DNA of 64,000 bases from Lysinibacillus fusiformis (GCA_030027265.1 JASENG010000003.1:1-64000), one strand, 5' to 3'. Positions 34,621 through 44,639 are shown, numbered from the stretch's first letter. Numbers and translations: made by a program. Notes: generated by a model not told the origin, from the sequence alone.

Positions 34621-36296
34621 TACAGGTCAGCCCCTTTATCAAGCATCGGCATCTTGATTCCTTTTTCGCGGGCTGTTTTCTTTGCAAGTTCATAGCCAGC
34701 ATCCGCGTGACGCACTACACCCATCCCTGGGTCTGTTGTTAATACTCGCTCAATACGTACCTCCGCTTCCTTCGTACCATCTGCTACGATGACTACCCCA
34801 GCATGCATTGAGTAGCCCATTCCTACTCCGCCACCGTGATGTACGGAAACCCAAGTAGCACCGCCAACTGCATTTAACATTGCATTTAAAATTGGCCAGT
34901 CTGCTACAACATCCGAACCGTCTTTCATCGCTTCCGTTTCTCGATTTGGTGAAGCTACAGAGCCGGAATCCAAGTGATCTCGGCCGATTACGACAGGCGC
35001 TTTTAGCTCTCCGCTTGCAACCATGTCGTTTAAGATTTTTCCAAAACGAGCACGCTCGCCATATCCTAGCCAACAAATTCTCGAAGGAAGACCTTGGAAT
35101 TGTATTTTGTCTTGCGCCATTCGAATCCAGTTGCATAAATGCTCGTTGTCGCTAAATTCACGCAAAATTGCCTCGTCTGTTTTATAAATATCTTCAGGAT
35201 CCCCTGACAATGCGACCCAACGGAAAGGTCCCTTTCCTTCACAGAATTGCGGACGGATATAAGCAGGTACAAATCCCGGGAAATCAAATGCATTTTCTAC
35301 ACCTTCATCTTTAGCTACTTGACGAATATTGTTCCCATAGTCAAAAGTGATTGCTCCTTTTTCCATCATCTCAAGCATTGCCTTTACATGTACTGCCATC
35401 GATGCTTTCGAAAGCTTTACATATTCATCTGGTTTTGAGATCCGTAAAACTTGCGCTTCTTCAAGTGCCATACCAGAAGGAACATAGCCGTTGAGCGGGT
35501 CATGGGCAGATGTTTGATCTGTCAATGTATCAGGAATGAAGTTTCTTGCAATCATTTCAGGTAGAATATCTGATGCATTCCCTAATAGACCAACCGATAA
35601 TGCTTTTCCCTCTTTCTTCGCTTCTTCAGCCAATCGAATCGCTTCATCTAACGTGTATGCTTTCACATCTGTGTAACGAGTTTCAATTCGGCGGTCAATT
35701 CTTGTTTCATCCACCTCGATTGCAATACACACGCCGCCATTCATTGTGACGGCAAGCGGCTGTGCACCACCCATTCCACCAAGACCTGCCGTAACCGTGA
35801 TAGTACCTTTAAGTGTGTTGTTGAAATGCTGTTTTGCTAATTCTGCAAAAGTCTCATATGTTCCTTGGACAATTCCTTGAGATCCAATATAAATCCAGCT
35901 GCCAGCCGTCATTTGCCCATACATGATCAACCCTTTTTTATCGAGTTCATGGAATGTTTCCCAATTTGCATAAGCTGGAACAATGTTAGAATTTGCAAGC
36001 AGCACACGTGGTGCATCGGTATGCGTTTTAAAAATTGCGACAGGCTTTCCTGATTGCACAAGTAGCGTCTCATTACTTTCCAGTTCTTTAAGTGATCGAA
36101 CAATCGCATCAAAAGACTCCCAGTTTCGTGCAGCTTTTCCGATTCCTCCATATACAACTAAATCCTCTGGTCTTTCTGCCACGTCTGGATCTAAATTATT
36201 CATCAGCATACGAAGCACTGCCTCTTGTTGCCAGCCCTTCGTATTTAGTTCTGTTCCTCTTAATCGAATAACTTTATTGTCAGCTGTCTCTCTCAT
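34620..36296 (-). CDS. hutU: Urocanate hydratase
   Basis: A 558-residue NAD-dependent enzyme converting urocanate to 4-imidazolone-5-propionate. Landmarks: [34 protein letters not shown] (NAD-binding region, about 170-190), [14 protein letters not shown], and the active-site segment [16 protein letters not shown] with its cysteine. Full family length. Second structural gene of the operon, 75 bp after hutH. Confidence 0.97.
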   Translation of the reverse strand: MRETADNKVIRLRGTELNTKGWQQEAVLRMLMNNLDPDVAERPEDLVVYGGIGKAARNWESFDAIVRSLKELESNETLLVQSGKPVAIFKTHTDAPRVLLANSNIVPAYANWETFHELDKKGLIMYGQMTAGSWIYIGSQGIVQGTYETFAELAKQHFNNTLKGTITVTAGLGGMGGAQPLAVTMNGGVCIAIEVDETRIDRRIETRYTDVKAYTLDEAIRLAEEAKKEGKALSVGLLGNASDILPEMIARNFIPDTLTDQTSAHDPLNGYVPSGMALEEAQVLRISKPDEYVKLSKASMAVHVKAMLEMMEKGAITFDYGNNIRQVAKDEGVENAFDFPGFVPAYIRPQFCEGKGPFRWVALSGDPEDIYKTDEAILREFSDNEHLCNWIRMAQDKIQFQGLPSRICWLGYGERARFGKILNDMVASGELKAPVVIGRDHLDSGSVASPNRETEAMKDGSDVVADWPILNAMLNAVGGATWVSVHHGGGVGMGYSMHAGVVIVADGTKEAEVRIERVLTTDPGMGVVRHADAGYELAKKTAREKGIKMPMLDKGADL

Positions 36297-36371
36297 ATTC
36301 TTTTCCCTCCTGAATGTGGTCTATTGAAAACGTTAAAAGCCATCAGCTTAATCTGCCATATGAATCTAGTA

Positions 36372-37883
36372 CTAGCTTAATGCTTTACTTTTTTTAAATT
36401 GAAAAGTTCCATACTTTAACCAGTTATTCATGGCCTCAATATCCTTGGAAAACACTCGATCTGCGATGATAGATGGCACAATATTTCTCGCATTCTCTAA
36501 AAGGCTGCGTGTAGTTGAAGCCATTTTATCTTTTCCGCGGATTTCTGCCGCCTGGAGAGCACAAATGGCTTCAATCGCTATCACATGTCGTGTATTTGTA
36601 ATAACTTGATATGCATGTCGTGCTCCAATTGTCCCCATGCTTACATGATCCTCCTGGTTCGCTGACGAAGGAATGGAGTCAACACTCGCCGGGTGTGCCA
36701 ATGTCTTGTTTTCAGAGACAAGGGATGCTGCCGCGTATTGCATAATCATCGCTCCTGACTGCAAGCCTGGTTCAGGACTTAAAAACGGCGGCAAATCATT
36801 CAATTGCGGATTGACGAGCCGCTCAATACGGCGTTCTGATATGTTTGCGAGTTCCGCTATTGCAATTGCCAAAAAATCCATCGCAAATGCAATTGGTTGA
36901 CCGTGGAAATTGCCGCCAGATAAGACTTTTTCACCGTTCTCAAAAATCAACGGATTATCAGTTGCAGCATTCATTTCAATTTCCAATTTTTCTTTCACAT
37001 AGTTTAGGGCCTGCCAAGTAGCACCATGTACTTGCGGAATACATCGGATTGAATACGCATCCTGCACGCGAAGTTCGCCCTGCTTTGTGATTAATGAACT
37101 ATCTGACAAGTAACCACGTATTCTCTCCGCTACTTCGACTTGTTCTCTATAGCCGCGCGCTAAATGAATATCCTCGTCAAAAGCATCTATAATTCCGCGT
37201 AATCCTTCGATTGTAGCAGAAGCAATTAGTTCAGATTGGTAGGCTAATTTTTCTGCTTCCAAGTAAGCCACAACGCCCATTGCAGTCATCGCCTGAGTAC
37301 CATTGATTAGAGCTAGCCCCTCTTTTGCTGTTAAGGTAATCGGGAAAATAGATTCTTTCTTCAATGCATGGATTGCTGCTGTTTTCTCACCTTTATAAAA
37401 GACCTCTCCTTCACCAATCAACACTAAAGCCAAATGGGAAAGCGGCGCTAAATCACCACTGGCTCCAAGTGATCCTTGCTGAGGAATTACCGGATGTATA
37501 CGAGCGTTTAATAACTCTAGCAATCTTTCTATGACAACTGGACGTACACCGGAAAAGCCCTTTAATAATGCGTTGGCTCGGAGAAGAATCATCGCCCGAG
37601 ATACAACCTCCGGAAAAGCTTCTCCTACTCCACAAGCATGGGAACGAACTAAGTTTAACTGCAGGGCTTCAACATCCTCTTTGCCTATAAGCACATCACT
37701 AAATTTTCCAAAACCCGTCGTGATACCGTATACAATTCTTCCTTCAGATACGATTTTTTCCAAGGCTTTTCGGCTTTCCTGAACCCTTCTCATGCTGTCC
37801 TCAGAATAATCTACTTTTTCTCCTTCAAATAAAACCTTTCGTACATCTGAAAAAGTAAGTGTTTGACCATTTAATGTAACCAT
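36372..37883 (-). CDS. hutH: Histidine ammonia-lyase
   Basis: A 503-residue enzyme converting L-histidine to urocanate and ammonia. The Ala-Ser-Gly triplet that cyclises to the MIO electrophile is at 141-143 within [27 protein letters not shown] at about 52-64 carries the catalytic tyrosine. Length is standard. It is the first structural gene after the HutP-controlled leader. Ribosome site AAGGGAG before ATG 37883. Confidence 0.98.
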   Translation of the reverse strand: MVTLNGQTLTFSDVRKVLFEGEKVDYSEDSMRRVQESRKALEKIVSEGRIVYGITTGFGKFSDVLIGKEDVEALQLNLVRSHACGVGEAFPEVVSRAMILLRANALLKGFSGVRPVVIERLLELLNARIHPVIPQQGSLGASGDLAPLSHLALVLIGEGEVFYKGEKTAAIHALKKESIFPITLTAKEGLALINGTQAMTAMGVVAYLEAEKLAYQSELIASATIEGLRGIIDAFDEDIHLARGYREQVEVAERIRGYLSDSSLITKQGELRVQDAYSIRCIPQVHGATWQALNYVKEKLEIEMNAATDNPLIFENGEKVLSGGNFHGQPIAFAMDFLAIAIAELANISERRIERLVNPQLNDLPPFLSPEPGLQSGAMIMQYAAASLVSENKTLAHPASVDSIPSSANQEDHVSMGTIGARHAYQVITNTRHVIAIEAICALQAAEIRGKDKMASTTRSLLENARNIVPSIIADRVFSKDIEAMNNWLKYGTFQFKKSKALS

Positions 37884-38011
37884 CGTTTTGTCTCCCTTCG
37901 ATTTCCTATTGTTAAATCGATTACGCCTCGGTGTAATTGTGAGCGAAATCTCATGGCTCGCCGGGGCCTTTTCTTATTCATTCAGGGTTTGCCCCCACTA
38001 AATGCTCAATA

Positions 38012-38067
38012 GAAAAAGGGACTATATCAAAGAAATCACCAAAAAAATGATTTCAAGATATAGCCCC
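38012..38067 (-). terminator. HutP-responsive terminator between hutP and hutH
   Basis: On the minus strand GGGGGCTATATC and GATATAGTCCC close a long hairpin with inner GAAATCA/TGATTTC pairing, followed by TTTTTCT. In Bacillus subtilis HutP with histidine and magnesium ions disrupts such a terminator; the same control is inferred here. Confidence 0.85.
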
Positions 38068-38084
38068 CTATTTACTAAATACTA
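38068..38084 (-). promoter_or_regulatory. HutP RNA-binding site (three UAG triplets)
   Basis: Minus-strand UAG triplets lie at 38084-38082, 38077-38075 and 38070-38068, each separated by four bases (TAGTATTTAGTAAATAG). Triplets of the NAG type with a seven-base period are the known HutP-binding pattern. They overlap the start of the terminator stem, as expected for antitermination. Confidence 0.85.
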
Positions 38085-38092
38085 TGGGCAAA

Positions 38093-38536
38093 TTATATGT
38101 GATTAATGCCTAGACCGATTGTTTCATGTTCGGATCCTTTAACCGGTGCGCCAATGGTTCCGTATAAGGAAACTGCAACCCAGTCTCCCTCTCGCTCATC
38201 TTCATATGGGTTTCCACGCAGAACAGCAAAAGATAGACCAACTGTTCTTAGTACAGATCCTATCTGTACTTGACCTCTAGTGATTCCGTTTAAGGCTTCC
38301 ATAATCGCATGGTATAATGCGTGGGTTTCGCGATAAAGGTCGGGATTGATAACCATATTTTTTTTAGCTGCTGTTTCAATCGCAGCAACTACTTTATGTG
38401 CATCCATCGCTCCAACTTTTCCCGTGCAACTCTTCCAATTCAACTGCTCGAGCATTGCCAGATGTTCAGCTGAATCCTCAGAAAGCAAAAGTAAGATAGC
38501 GTGTTTACCAATACGGCGATCTCTACTCAATGCCAT
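38093..38536 (-). CDS. hutP: Hut operon positive regulator HutP
   Basis: A 147-residue RNA-binding antiterminator. Features match Hut[21 protein letters not shown] near the N-terminus, [20 protein letters not shown] at the C-terminus, and histidines in [10 protein letters not shown] and ETHALYH. It binds UAG-containing RNA with histidine and metal ion. It is the promoter-proximal gene of the hut operon and lies 209 bp before hutH. The RBS is weak (AAAAGAG). Confidence 0.95.
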   Translation of the reverse strand: MALSRDRRIGKHAILLLLSEDSAEHLAMLEQLNWKSCTGKVGAMDAHKVVAAIETAAKKNMVINPDLYRETHALYHAIMEALNGITRGQVQIGSVLRTVGLSFAVLRGNPYEDEREGDWVAVSLYGTIGAPVKGSEHETIGLGINHI

Positions 38537-38606
38537 ATTAACAACTCTTTTCTTAGTATCATGTACCAGCTTGCTAAATAATCTAATGTCTAATAACTAA
38601 TTTTAT

Positions 38607-38620
38607 TGTAAGCGCTTCTA
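38607..38620 (-). promoter_or_regulatory. cre-like catabolite repression site
   Basis: TGTAAGCGCTTCTA resembles the CcpA box TGWAANCGNTNWCA with a perfect core. It is about 70 bp upstream of hutP, where carbon catabolite repression of hut is expected. Confidence 0.6.
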
Positions 38621-38802
38621 AAATAGATGTCAAAGAAATTTTTGAAAATTTAGCAAAACTTAGATAATTAGAAAGCTAGCAAAGGCTTCAACGTGATTAA
38701 AGGCACAATTTAGATAATGATTAATCCTTTAACTGTTTACTCTAAAAAGCATTGGGTATAGAAAAGTATTCCCATCAATAATTCTTAAAAGGAGTGACGA
38801 TA

Positions 38803-40473
38803 TTGGACATTAATCGCTACTGGAGCGGATTTGACTATCTTTGGGTCAAGCTCCCTGATTTACTTTTGGCACTATTAGTACTATTAGTTGGATGGATTAT
38901 CGCAAAAGCCATCGAAAAGGCGGTACTCAAAGGACTTCGCAAAACTAGCCTGGACGACAAGATATTCCAGAATAAGCCAAACAGAAAATATTCTTCCGAA
39001 AAAATAATCAGCAAAATTATTTATTATCTGCTGCTGGTGTTCGTCTTTATCTTATTCTTTAATATTTTGGATTTAGATATTATTGCTTCACCACTTGTTG
39101 GAATGTTCTCATCTATCATGGCTGCGGTGCCAAGCATTTTAAAAGCAGCGTTGATTCTATTAGTTGCATGGCTTATTGCGACAGGGCTGAGCTTTTTAAT
39201 ACGAAAAAGCGGCAATACCCTGAAAGTTCATGAAAAGCTGCGCAAATGGAATTTAACAGACAATAATGGACAGCCTGCAAATATCATCAATCAAGTAGCG
39301 AAAATTGTATTTTATCTGACATTGCTGCTTTTCCTGCCAGCTGTATTGGGTGCTCTCAACCTCAACGGAATCGTCGGTCCGTTCACCGGCATGCTAGAAA
39401 GTATTCTGGCATTTTTGCCTAAGCTTCTTGCAGCAGCACTAATATTATTTGTAGGATGGTTTATCGCGAAAATTGTCCGTGATATTGTAACAAATCTCCT
39501 GGAAGCCATCGGAAGCGAAAAGTTAACTAAAAAACTTGGCTTATCACGACTATTGGCTGGCACGAGCCTGGCATCCGTCATTGGTACAGTTGTATTTGTA
39601 CTGATACTTATTCCAACGGTCATCGCAGCACTCGAACGATTGGATATTGAAGGCATTTCAGAACCGGCTATTGCCATGCTTAATGATGTCCTGACCATGC
39701 TGCCGAATATCGCAGTAGCTATTTTCTTAGTATTGATCGGCGTATGGCTAGGAAAATGGGTGCGCAAATTTATTTCCACTTTACTTACGCGCATTGGATT
39801 CAATTCTTATTTCTCTGCGATGGGACTAAACAAAACTACTGCCGGTGCGAAGAGTTTAAGCTTTTCTCAAGTGGTTGGCTATATCGCAGAAGTAATTATT
39901 GTACTGTTATTTGTGGTACAAGCCCTTAATATTCTTGGACTAGAGTTTATGGTTACGTTGGCAACAAGTGTAATTGCCTACCTGCCTCATGTGATTGCTG
40001 CTCTTGTCATCCTTGGAGTAGGCTTGTGGCTCGGAAGTCTTGTCAAGAAATTGCTAAGCTCCATTCTTCAAGGACCGCATTATAAATTCCTGGCCAATGT
40101 CGCACAGGCGGCAATTATCGCCATCTCAATTTTTATGGCACTTGACCAGCTAGGCCTTGCTGCTTCCATTGTCAATGCTGCGTTTATTCTAACGCTTGGC
40201 GCACTTGCACTGGCATTCGGCTTATCATTTGGCCTTGGCGGAAAAGAATTTGCAGCCAAATATCTTCAAAAGCTTGATCATAAGTTTGAAGAAACCACGA
40301 TCAATAAAGATACCGATACCAAAAAAGTAATGAAAGAAGCAATGAATGATATGAAGCAAGGAACTTCTACAGTCAGTAAATCGATTAAACCAACAATCAC
40401 AGATATAACGAAGAATCCAGCAAACGATCCTTTAAATCCAGGAAATAACGGGCTGGATGATTTCAATAAATAG
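38803..40473 (+). CDS. Mechanosensitive-channel-like membrane protein (CmpX/TM-helix repeat)
   Basis: About 556 residues built of repeated membrane units. Each unit contains a LLALLVLLVGWIIAKAIEK-like helix and a (F)xGMLxSILAxLPKLLAA-like amphipathic stretch. Such repeats (PF05552-type) occur in CmpX and relatives linked to the MscS superfamily. The C-terminus has AFGLSFGLGGKEFAAKYLQK, similar to the MscS gating helix, and a disordered tail. TTG 38803 is preceded by AAAAGGAG at eight bases; the GTG at 38794 overlaps it. A terminator follows. Confidence 0.85.
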   Translation: MDINRYWSGFDYLWVKLPDLLLALLVLLVGWIIAKAIEKAVLKGLRKTSLDDKIFQNKPNRKYSSEKIISKIIYYLLLVFVFILFFNILDLDIIASPLVGMFSSIMAAVPSILKAALILLVAWLIATGLSFLIRKSGNTLKVHEKLRKWNLTDNNGQPANIINQVAKIVFYLTLLLFLPAVLGALNLNGIVGPFTGMLESILAFLPKLLAAALILFVGWFIAKIVRDIVTNLLEAIGSEKLTKKLGLSRLLAGTSLASVIGTVVFVLILIPTVIAALERLDIEGISEPAIAMLNDVLTMLPNIAVAIFLVLIGVWLGKWVRKFISTLLTRIGFNSYFSAMGLNKTTAGAKSLSFSQVVGYIAEVIIVLLFVVQALNILGLEFMVTLATSVIAYLPHVIAALVILGVGLWLGSLVKKLLSSILQGPHYKFLANVAQAAIIAISIFMALDQLGLAASIVNAAFILTLGALALAFGLSFGLGGKEFAAKYLQKLDHKFEETTINKDTDTKKVMKEAMNDMKQGTSTVSKSIKPTITDITKNPANDPLNPGNNGLDDFNK

Positions 40474-40481
40474 AAAAAGAC

Positions 40482-40510
40482 GAAGGCAGCTACTTGGCTG
40501 CCTTTTTCTT
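40482..40510 (+). terminator. Rho-independent terminator
   Basis: AAGGCAGC/GCTGCCTT stem followed by TTTCTTTG on the plus strand. Confidence 0.85.
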
Positions 40511-40600
40511 TGTTTCAGGAATTTCTATTATAGTTGCAGTTCTATTTTGTTATTCTATTGATATAGTTTTTACCTAACATAAACCAGCTTTTGCCGATCT

Positions 40601-40894
40601 TCAACCAATCATGACCATAACTCCATAAACAAAAACCGCTATAGGAAATAGAATATAGATGTAATTGAATGTTTGTAAAACTCTTACCAAAACTGTTCGC
40701 TTATTCCCTGCCATTTTTTTAATATAAATCAGAGAGACTACCCCTGTTATAGGTGTCAATAAACCCAGTATTCCGTAATTTGGTTCGGAGGCATCTATTA
40801 ATTCTTCAATAAGAAAAGCAGAGAATATCAAATTAATAACAAATAAAAACACCGGCAACAACAAGTTCATTTTGTTAATTGTTCTGTCAGCCAA
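40601..40894 (-). CDS. Small membrane protein, 97 aa
   Basis: A protein with three to four membrane helices (LLLPVFLFVINLIFSAFL, YGILGLLTPITGVVSLIYI, and a C-terminal one). TTG 40894 has GGAGG eight bases before it. It follows the HAAS-domain gene by 24 bp, in a PadR operon; function unknown. Confidence 0.68.
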   Translation of the reverse strand: MADRTINKMNLLLPVFLFVINLIFSAFLIEELIDASEPNYGILGLLTPITGVVSLIYIKKMAGNKRTVLVRVLQTFNYIYILFPIAVFVYGVMVMIG

Positions 40895-40918
40895 TTAACC
40901 AACCTCCATTTTTCAGTT

Positions 40919-41572
40919 TTAATTGACCGTATTACGATTAACTTTTTTATGGCTCAAAAAAAGAATAGTAAACAGCTGCCTTGAAATGATGTATGCAACA
41001 GCACCTATTGGAAAAGTATATAAGTCCACCCACGATAAGTTATTTTGAAACTTTTCAGGATTATTGAATAGCAGCAGTGTCTGGATTCCGCCATATAACA
41101 ATGCCGGCACCAGGAAGAATAGCCACGGATTTAACAGCCCTCTAGATTTCAACTTAAACTGACTGATAAGGGCATCGTACAAAGCCTCACCAGCACCTGC
41201 GAGAAGGAATACGAGGAACATCGCCATTAATACACTATATAGCGGCATATTATTCTCCAATTCTGGATGGATGTATTCCATAATCGAATAAGAAGCAAGA
41301 CACAAAAATCCCGTAACAAAAAGGACACTCCATAAAAACCGAATGACTTTATAAAATGGAAAAAATGCCCTCTTTAACTCTCGGTTCAGTTTATTTTGAT
41401 TGCCAAAAGATTCAATGGCCATTCTAATCGCCATTTCTTTAGAAGAGCCATTCTTTATAAGCTCGTTCACATGTTCCTGAAGGTGGCCATAAATCTCTTC
41501 TCCTATCTCCAACTTTTCATCATCGGGCAAGTTCATGGTGATTTCCTTTACATACCGCTCAATCTCCTTCAT
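40919..41572 (-). CDS. HAAS-domain (permease prefix) membrane protein
   Basis: 217 residues. The N-terminal cytoplasmic helices (EITMNLPDDEKLEIGEEIYGH plus MAIRMAIESFGNQ) form the HAAS/DUF1700-like domain typical of partners of PadR regulators, followed by about four membrane helices from residue 75. The start overlaps the PadR stop by four bases. It probably senses or limits a membrane event together with PadR; the exact role is unknown. Confidence 0.82.
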   Translation of the reverse strand: MKEIERYVKEITMNLPDDEKLEIGEEIYGHLQEHVNELIKNGSSKEMAIRMAIESFGNQNKLNRELKRAFFPFYKVIRFLWSVLFVTGFLCLASYSIMEYIHPELENNMPLYSVLMAMFLVFLLAGAGEALYDALISQFKLKSRGLLNPWLFFLVPALLYGGIQTLLLFNNPEKFQNNLSWVDLYTFPIGAVAYIISRQLFTILFLSHKKVNRNTVN

Positions 41573-41895
41573 GATAATCCCTCCGCTGTATTTAAGATTA
41601 ACGTATTAATTTGTTGCCAATTCTTGAGTTTTTCTGCCAATATGGTACGTCCACTTTCGGTAATTGAATAATACTTTCTCCTCCCGCCATCGGATTGCTG
41701 ACTCCAATATGAAGTTACACATTCCTTTTTCTCTAGTCTTTTTAATGCTGGATACAATGTTCCTTCATTCATATGGTAGGCATCATCGCTTAATATCCGC
41801 AGTTTTTTTGTTATTTCATAACCATAGCAATCATTTTGCGCTAATAATGACAGCAACAAGATTTCAATACTGCCCTTTAGGAGCTCTCTGTCCAT
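41569..41895 (-). CDS. PadR family transcriptional regulator
   Basis: A 108-residue PadR regulator with winged helix: GSIEILLLSLLAQNDCYGYEI and LSDDAYHMNEGTLYPALKRLE, followed by GGRRKYYSITESGR wing. It acts as a repressor, often autoregulatory. Ribosome site TAGGAGG before ATG 41895. It heads the operon with the HAAS and small membrane genes. Confidence 0.95.
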   Translation of the reverse strand: MDRELLKGSIEILLLSLLAQNDCYGYEITKKLRILSDDAYHMNEGTLYPALKRLEKKECVTSYWSQQSDGGRRKYYSITESGRTILAEKLKNWQQINTLILNTAEGLS

Positions 41896-41920
41896 AGCTA
41901 AACCTCCTAATATTTGTAAC

Positions 41921-41956
41921 TACATTGTAAAACAATTTACATCGTATAGCAATGTA
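41921..41956. promoter_or_regulatory. Possible PadR operator
   Basis: The inverted repeat TACATTG (41921-41927) and CAATGTA (41950-41956), with an inner TTG/CAA palindrome, lies 25-60 bp upstream of padR. PadR boxes elsewhere contain ATGT/ACAT half sites, so autoregulation is plausible. Confidence 0.4.
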
Positions 41957-42060
41957 ATATCCAAAAATAGCCATCCGTCAGAGGGGAATTTTTTTGGTAT
42001 TCCCAAAATGTTTTTTTGTTGAAAGTACCAAAAGATCAATATACTTAAATTAAGCAAATA

Positions 42061-42091
42061 AAAAAGAGCTTTCTCCTTTATAGGAAAAGCC
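42061..42091 (-). terminator. Rho-independent terminator after the GNAT gene
   Basis: GGCTTTTCC and GGAGAAAGCTC form a stem on the minus strand, followed by TTTTTTATT. Confidence 0.7.
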
Positions 42092-42095
42092 CTGT

Positions 42096-42809
42096 TCAAT
42101 ATTCCAATGAAATGACAGCTTCTTTATGCTCGCTGCAACCATTCGCTTTCATAATTTTTCTCATGGGTATATTATCACTTTTGGTCGCACCTAAATAGGA
42201 TTTTGCCCTAAACTCATTTTGCAATCTGGAAAGACCTATTCGATGCAAGTTCTTTCCGTACCCTTTACCAATAAATTCAGGATGTATTCCGATCCAAAAA
42301 ATACGTCCCTCCTGATTTGTATCAGGCTCAATATGCGGAAAAACCACGCCAATCGGTTCATTATCTACAATATAAACCGTGTACTTGTTTTGCGCCTGTG
42401 TTGGTAGTTCACTCTTCATACTCATGAGCAATTTTTCTGCTTTACTTACATCTTTCCCCATCACTTTAGACAAAAACAACAAAGACTCTCTGCCAGTAAT
42501 TGGCCATACTTCATATGATGGAACAAAAATTTCTTTTTGTACTGAAAAATCCTTTATAAAAATAACTCTTTCGCCAACAATCCTCATTTTATGTTTTGTA
42601 TTCTTCAATTTATCTAAAAGAGTTTTAGGGCATTCAAGTGATATTCTTTCAATCCCGTAATGGTTCATTTTATCTATAAGTTCGATTATATGGATATCCA
42701 TTTTACTGGATGGAATGTATTGTTCCTTGTGGACTTCCAAAAGTATCTCCGAATCATTTTTAAGAATATGAACGCCAATTTTTTTCAGTTCCATGATAAT
42801 TTCTTCCAT
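42096..42809 (-). CDS. GNAT family acetyltransferase with N-terminal extension
   Basis: 237 residues. The N-terminal 85 form a separate small domain with no recognised motif. A GNAT domain follows, with IFWIGIHPEFIGKGYGKNLHR as the acetyl-CoA binding loop (GKGYGK) and a shortened end where AKSYLGATKSDNIPMRKIMK replaces the usual strand. Substrate unknown. AGGGG stands 13 bases before the ATG, an unusual distance; the ATG at 42794 is an alternative. Confidence 0.82.
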   Translation of the reverse strand: MEEIIMELKKIGVHILKNDSEILLEVHKEQYIPSSKMDIHIIELIDKMNHYGIERISLECPKTLLDKLKNTKHKMRIVGERVIFIKDFSVQKEIFVPSYEVWPITGRESLLFLSKVMGKDVSKAEKLLMSMKSELPTQAQNKYTVYIVDNEPIGVVFPHIEPDTNQEGRIFWIGIHPEFIGKGYGKNLHRIGLSRLQNEFRAKSYLGATKSDNIPMRKIMKANGCSEHKEAVISLEY

Positions 42810-42896
42810 TAGTCTTTAGCCCCTGCCACCTTCTCCTTAAACTTCCATTGAATTTTGGATGAACAGCTCAAATACTTTTTTCATAAACGCCTCTAA

Positions 42897-43007
42897 CTAA
42901 ATCCTAATAAAATGAAAGTAATTTAGTAGCATTAAGACTAAAGCTAACCAAGAAAAAGCATAATACGCAATTTTTGTTTTGCTTAGCTGTCGTTTTCCCG
43001 TTTTCAT
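42897..43007 (-). CDS. Small single-span membrane protein, 36 aa
   Basis: A short frame from ATG 43007 (GAGGTGCAAGGAA ribosome site) encodes a basic N-terminus (MKTGKRQLSKTKIAYY) and one membrane helix (AFSWLALVLMLLNYFHF). Its length and charge pattern fit a genuine small membrane protein. No known relative. Confidence 0.48.
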   Translation of the reverse strand: MKTGKRQLSKTKIAYYAFSWLALVLMLLNYFHFIRI

Positions 43008-43048
43008 TTCCTTGCACCTCATTCTAATCTTTTAAATAACTAGAATTG

Positions 43049-43402
43049 TTATTCACTCATCAAAATAATCTCCTTAGCTTCTACTTCTCTGCTTCTCTCG
43101 TTTTGACTAATTGTTCTGGGTTCAGCAAGAATTACCTGTACCATTGATTCTTTTGGAAAATCTTCTACATTTAATTTCTCTCTATTTTGATTTCTGAAAG
43201 TTGTTTTCTCCGTAATTTGAACGGAACAAGAATAACCGACATCTGACATAGTATCCTCTGTATTTTCTACTTGTTCCGAACAGTCTACTATAAAAGCATT
43301 TTCTTTAATAGTAGATATTTTCCCATAGATCGAAGTAGCTTCATTGCTGCAGCTAACAAGGAAGACAGTAATAAAAATAACAATGAGGAGAGTTTTTTTC
43401 AA
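43049..43402 (-). CDS. Small lipoprotein (DUF3221-like)
   Basis: 117 residues with a lipoprotein signal: MKKTLLIVIFITVFLVSC, lipid attachment at Cys18. The mature part has two more cysteines (VDCSEQ, SCSVQI) and an OB-like end (ESMVQVILAEPRTI). TTG 43402 is preceded by GGGGTG. Function unknown. Confidence 0.72.
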   Translation of the reverse strand: MKKTLLIVIFITVFLVSCSNEATSIYGKISTIKENAFIVDCSEQVENTEDTMSDVGYSCSVQITEKTTFRNQNREKLNVEDFPKESMVQVILAEPRTISQNERSREVEAKEIILMSE

Positions 43403-43454
43403 TTTTGCAACACCCCATACTTTTAGATTGCACTACTATTCTTGCGGGGCACTT

Positions 43455-44408
43455 CTATCTATCTACTATGAATTGATGCACTTTGTCCAGGTCAACATTC
43501 CCCCCCGAGATAATCGCTACGATGTTTTTGCCTCGAATGTTTAGTTTATTGAACATAGCTGCTGCTATCGTAGTTGCTGCCGATGTTTCTATTAATTGTT
43601 TTGTGCGTTCCATGACGAAACTGAAAGACCGACGAATTTCATCTTCACTCACAAGGACAATATCGTCTAGATATTTCATAAGTATGGGGAACGTTAAATC
43701 ACCCGGCTGGTTCGTTCTTAATCCGTCCGCAATGGTCGTACTAGCAGGAATTGTGGTGATTTTGTTATTTTGTAATGATAGGTAGGTATCATTAGCAAGC
43801 TCAGGCTCTACACCGATTACTTTAATTTTGGGATTTATTTCTTTAATGGCCGTCAATATTCCAGATATTAGTCCACCGCCACCAATCGGGACAATGATTG
43901 CATCAACATCATCCACCTGTTCCAAAACTTCCAATCCAATTGTTCCTTGCCCTGCCATTATCAATGGGTCGTCATATGGAGGAATGTATACGCCGTTTTC
44001 TTGACCCGCAATCTCCAGAGCTCTTGGTATACGTTCTCCTGAAGTTGTCCCACACATTTCCACCTTGCCATCATATGCTTGAATTGCGTTAATCTTGCAC
44101 TTACTAACATTTTCAGGAACTACAATCGTTGCCGGAATTCCGTATTTATGTGCAACATAAGCCACCGCTTGTCCGTGATTACCCGAGGATGCTGCAGTTA
44201 CAAATTTCGCGCCATTTTCAATTGCATGAATGACTTTATTGCTCGCTCCTCGTATCTTAAACGAACCTGTTTTTTGTAAATGCTCTGATTTTAAAAACAT
44301 CTGATTCCCACATATTTCAGAGAGCTGTCCTGATTGCAAAATTGGCGTAGCATAAGCTATATCACTAATTCGTTCTCTGCCCTCTTTCACATCCTTTAAA
44401 GAAATCAT
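43455..44408 (-). CDS. Threonine/serine dehydratase-like PLP enzyme
   Basis: A 317-residue fold-type II PLP enzyme. The Schiff-base lysine is K51 in KTGSFKIRGA, the phosphate-binding loop is PIGGGGLISG at about 168-177, and SSGNHGQAVAYVA at 75-87 binds the substrate carboxylate. No C-terminal ACT domain, so it is of the catabolic TdcB or EutB type rather than full-length IlvA. It would deaminate threonine or serine, or a hydroxyectoine intermediate. Start ATG 44408 has a strong GGAGGGAGG site inside the upstream short frame. Confidence 0.9.
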   Translation of the reverse strand: MISLKDVKEGRERISDIAYATPILQSGQLSEICGNQMFLKSEHLQKTGSFKIRGASNKVIHAIENGAKFVTAASSGNHGQAVAYVAHKYGIPATIVVPENVSKCKINAIQAYDGKVEMCGTTSGERIPRALEIAGQENGVYIPPYDDPLIMAGQGTIGLEVLEQVDDVDAIIVPIGGGGLISGILTAIKEINPKIKVIGVEPELANDTYLSLQNNKITTIPASTTIADGLRTNQPGDLTFPILMKYLDDIVLVSEDEIRRSFSFVMERTKQLIETSAATTIAAAMFNKLNIRGKNIVAIISGGNVDLDKVHQFIVDR

Positions 44409-44599
44409 GTTGTTCCTCCCTCCTTTTTAACCGCAATAACATAATCAATCTCAATCGGCGTGTTGCCGGGAAGCTCAAGACTCCATTCGCAATATAAAGT
44501 AAGAAATCTACTTATTAAACTAGCAATTCCAGAATACACAGTGAAAATCCTTCTTGACTTGGAGGGACAAGTAAATTCTATTCGAATAAGCTGTTTCAT
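44405..44599 (-). pseudogene. Short frame overlapping the dehydratase, possible RidA remnant
   Basis: A 64-codon frame ends in TGA that overlaps the dehydratase ATG by four bases. Its end, LPGNTPIEIDYVIAVKKEG, resembles the C-terminal strand of RidA/YjgF proteins (IEIDVIAV pattern), which detoxify the enamine products of such dehydratases. The N-terminal part is unlike RidA and there is no ribosome site, so it looks like a decayed remnant. The link to RidA is tentative. Confidence 0.3.
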
Positions 44600-44639
44600 T
44601 ACTTAAACCGCATTTTTTTTGACAATACCTCCTCAAGCA

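Noticed and set aside
32558..36327. Long frames antisense to hutG, hutI and hutU
   Set aside because: They mirror the codon bias of the hut genes and have no ribosome sites.
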